From a bacterium (GTDB lineage Bacteria; Chloroflexota; Dormibacteria; Aeolococcales; Bog-877): a stretch of 5,081 bases of DNA. The position numbers and the translations under genes are program-made. The stretch is from NCBI GenBank assembly GCA_021844355.1, contig JAKBTP010000137.1:1-5081 (forward strand). Direction: 5' to 3'. Positions 4,918-5,081 of this stretch are shown here, one piece after another (positions within the stretch are counted from its first letter, which is position 1; each line of letters opens with the position of its first letter). The notes below the pieces were generated by a model. It had not been told where the DNA came from, did no database searches, and saw only the letters and a program-made list of their open reading frames with translations.

Positions 4918-5081
4918 ATGGTCCGCAACTCGCTGAGACCGGACGAGATCCTGGGGCTCCTGGCCGGCGCCCCCGCCGAGATCGCGGCCGCCGCGAAGGC
5001 GCTGACAGCGGCCGAGACGGAGGCGGCACCCCGGGCGGGGGAGTGGTCCCTGGTCCAGCTCCTGGCCCATCTCAGGTCCTG
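4918..5081 (+). CDS. DinB-like (DinB_2/DUF664 superfamily) protein, N-terminus only
   Basis: The frame from ATG 4918 stays open to the window edge, giving 54 residues plus two bases; the 3' end is missing. The sequence runs ILGLLAGAPAEIAAAAKAL, a first amphipathic helix, then PRAGEWSLVQLLAHL (38-52). The pattern R/K-P-x-x-G-E/K-W-S-x-x-x-x-L-x-H-L is the hallmark of the first and second helices of DinB-like four-helix-bundle proteins, whose His (here H51) is the first of three metal ligands. Members include thiol-dependent enzymes (bacillithiol or mycothiol transferases, maleylpyruvate isomerase) and many of unknown role, so no substrate is claimed. The other two metal ligands lie outside the window. 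Start chosen from the excellent Shine-Dalgarno; the gene is divergent from DUF5679 across 227 bp. Confidence 0.72.
   Translation, partial: MVRNSLRPDEILGLLAGAPAEIAAAAKALTAAETEAAPRAGEWSLVQLLAHLRS

Noticed and set aside
4883..4936. 17-codon frame (ATG 4883 to TGA) overlapping the DinB-like start in another frame
   Set aside because: It has no Shine-Dalgarno of its own and no recognisable peptide; a short chance frame is the simpler explanation.
1..5081. Search for tRNA or rRNA genes, CRISPR repeats, insertion sequences, toxin-antitoxin or defence genes
   Set aside because: No spaced direct repeats, tRNA-like cloverleafs, transposase motifs or terminal repeats were seen; all long stretches are accounted for by ordinary chromosomal genes.

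Overview
This is a roughly 70% G+C (by eye), densely packed chromosomal segment with seven genes. Five are complete and one is cut by each window edge. GTG and TTG starts are common, one gene looks leaderless, and there are no mobile elements, RNA genes or CRISPR arrays. The GyrA style, a paired CeoB/CeoC-like RCK operon and a DUF5679 zinc-ribbon gene suggest a high-GC bacterium of the Chloroflexota / Candidatus Dormibacterota / deep Actinomycetota type. The GyrA C-terminus does not look like that of classical Streptomyces or Mycobacterium. Lineage is inference only.

Layout. (1) 1-1362, plus strand: the 3' end of gyrA, then a DedA/VTT membrane protein 37 bp downstream. (2) 1373-1900, minus strand: a universal-stress-protein-like gene that ends 10 bp from the dedA stop. 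(3) 1901-1969: a compact divergent control region with a perfect 14-bp palindrome and a TATACT -10 box placed so that the downstream message would have almost no leader. (4) 1970-3104, plus strand: two overlapping TrkA/RCK genes. The first has only the NAD-binding half; the second has the full N+C architecture. (5) 3094-4690, minus strand: a 49-residue DUF5679 zinc-ribbon gene with a good promoter and Shine-Dalgarno site, followed by an M20 metallodipeptidase gene whose ribosome-binding region sits in a strong stem-loop. The dipeptidase gene overlaps the second RCK gene tail-to-tail by 11 bp. (6) 4918-5081, plus strand: the start of a DinB-like gene running off the window, with a strong Shine-Dalgarno site.

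Functional reading. The centre of the window is a potassium/cation-transport regulatory module: two RCK subunits that probably gate a Trk/Ktr-type transporter encoded elsewhere, divergent from a stress-protein-like gene. The rest is housekeeping (gyrase, DedA lipid transport, peptide turnover). I found no convincing new defence, mobile or biosynthetic system. The points most worth checking are the asymmetric RCK pair, the palindrome-centred divergent promoter and the structured M20 leader.
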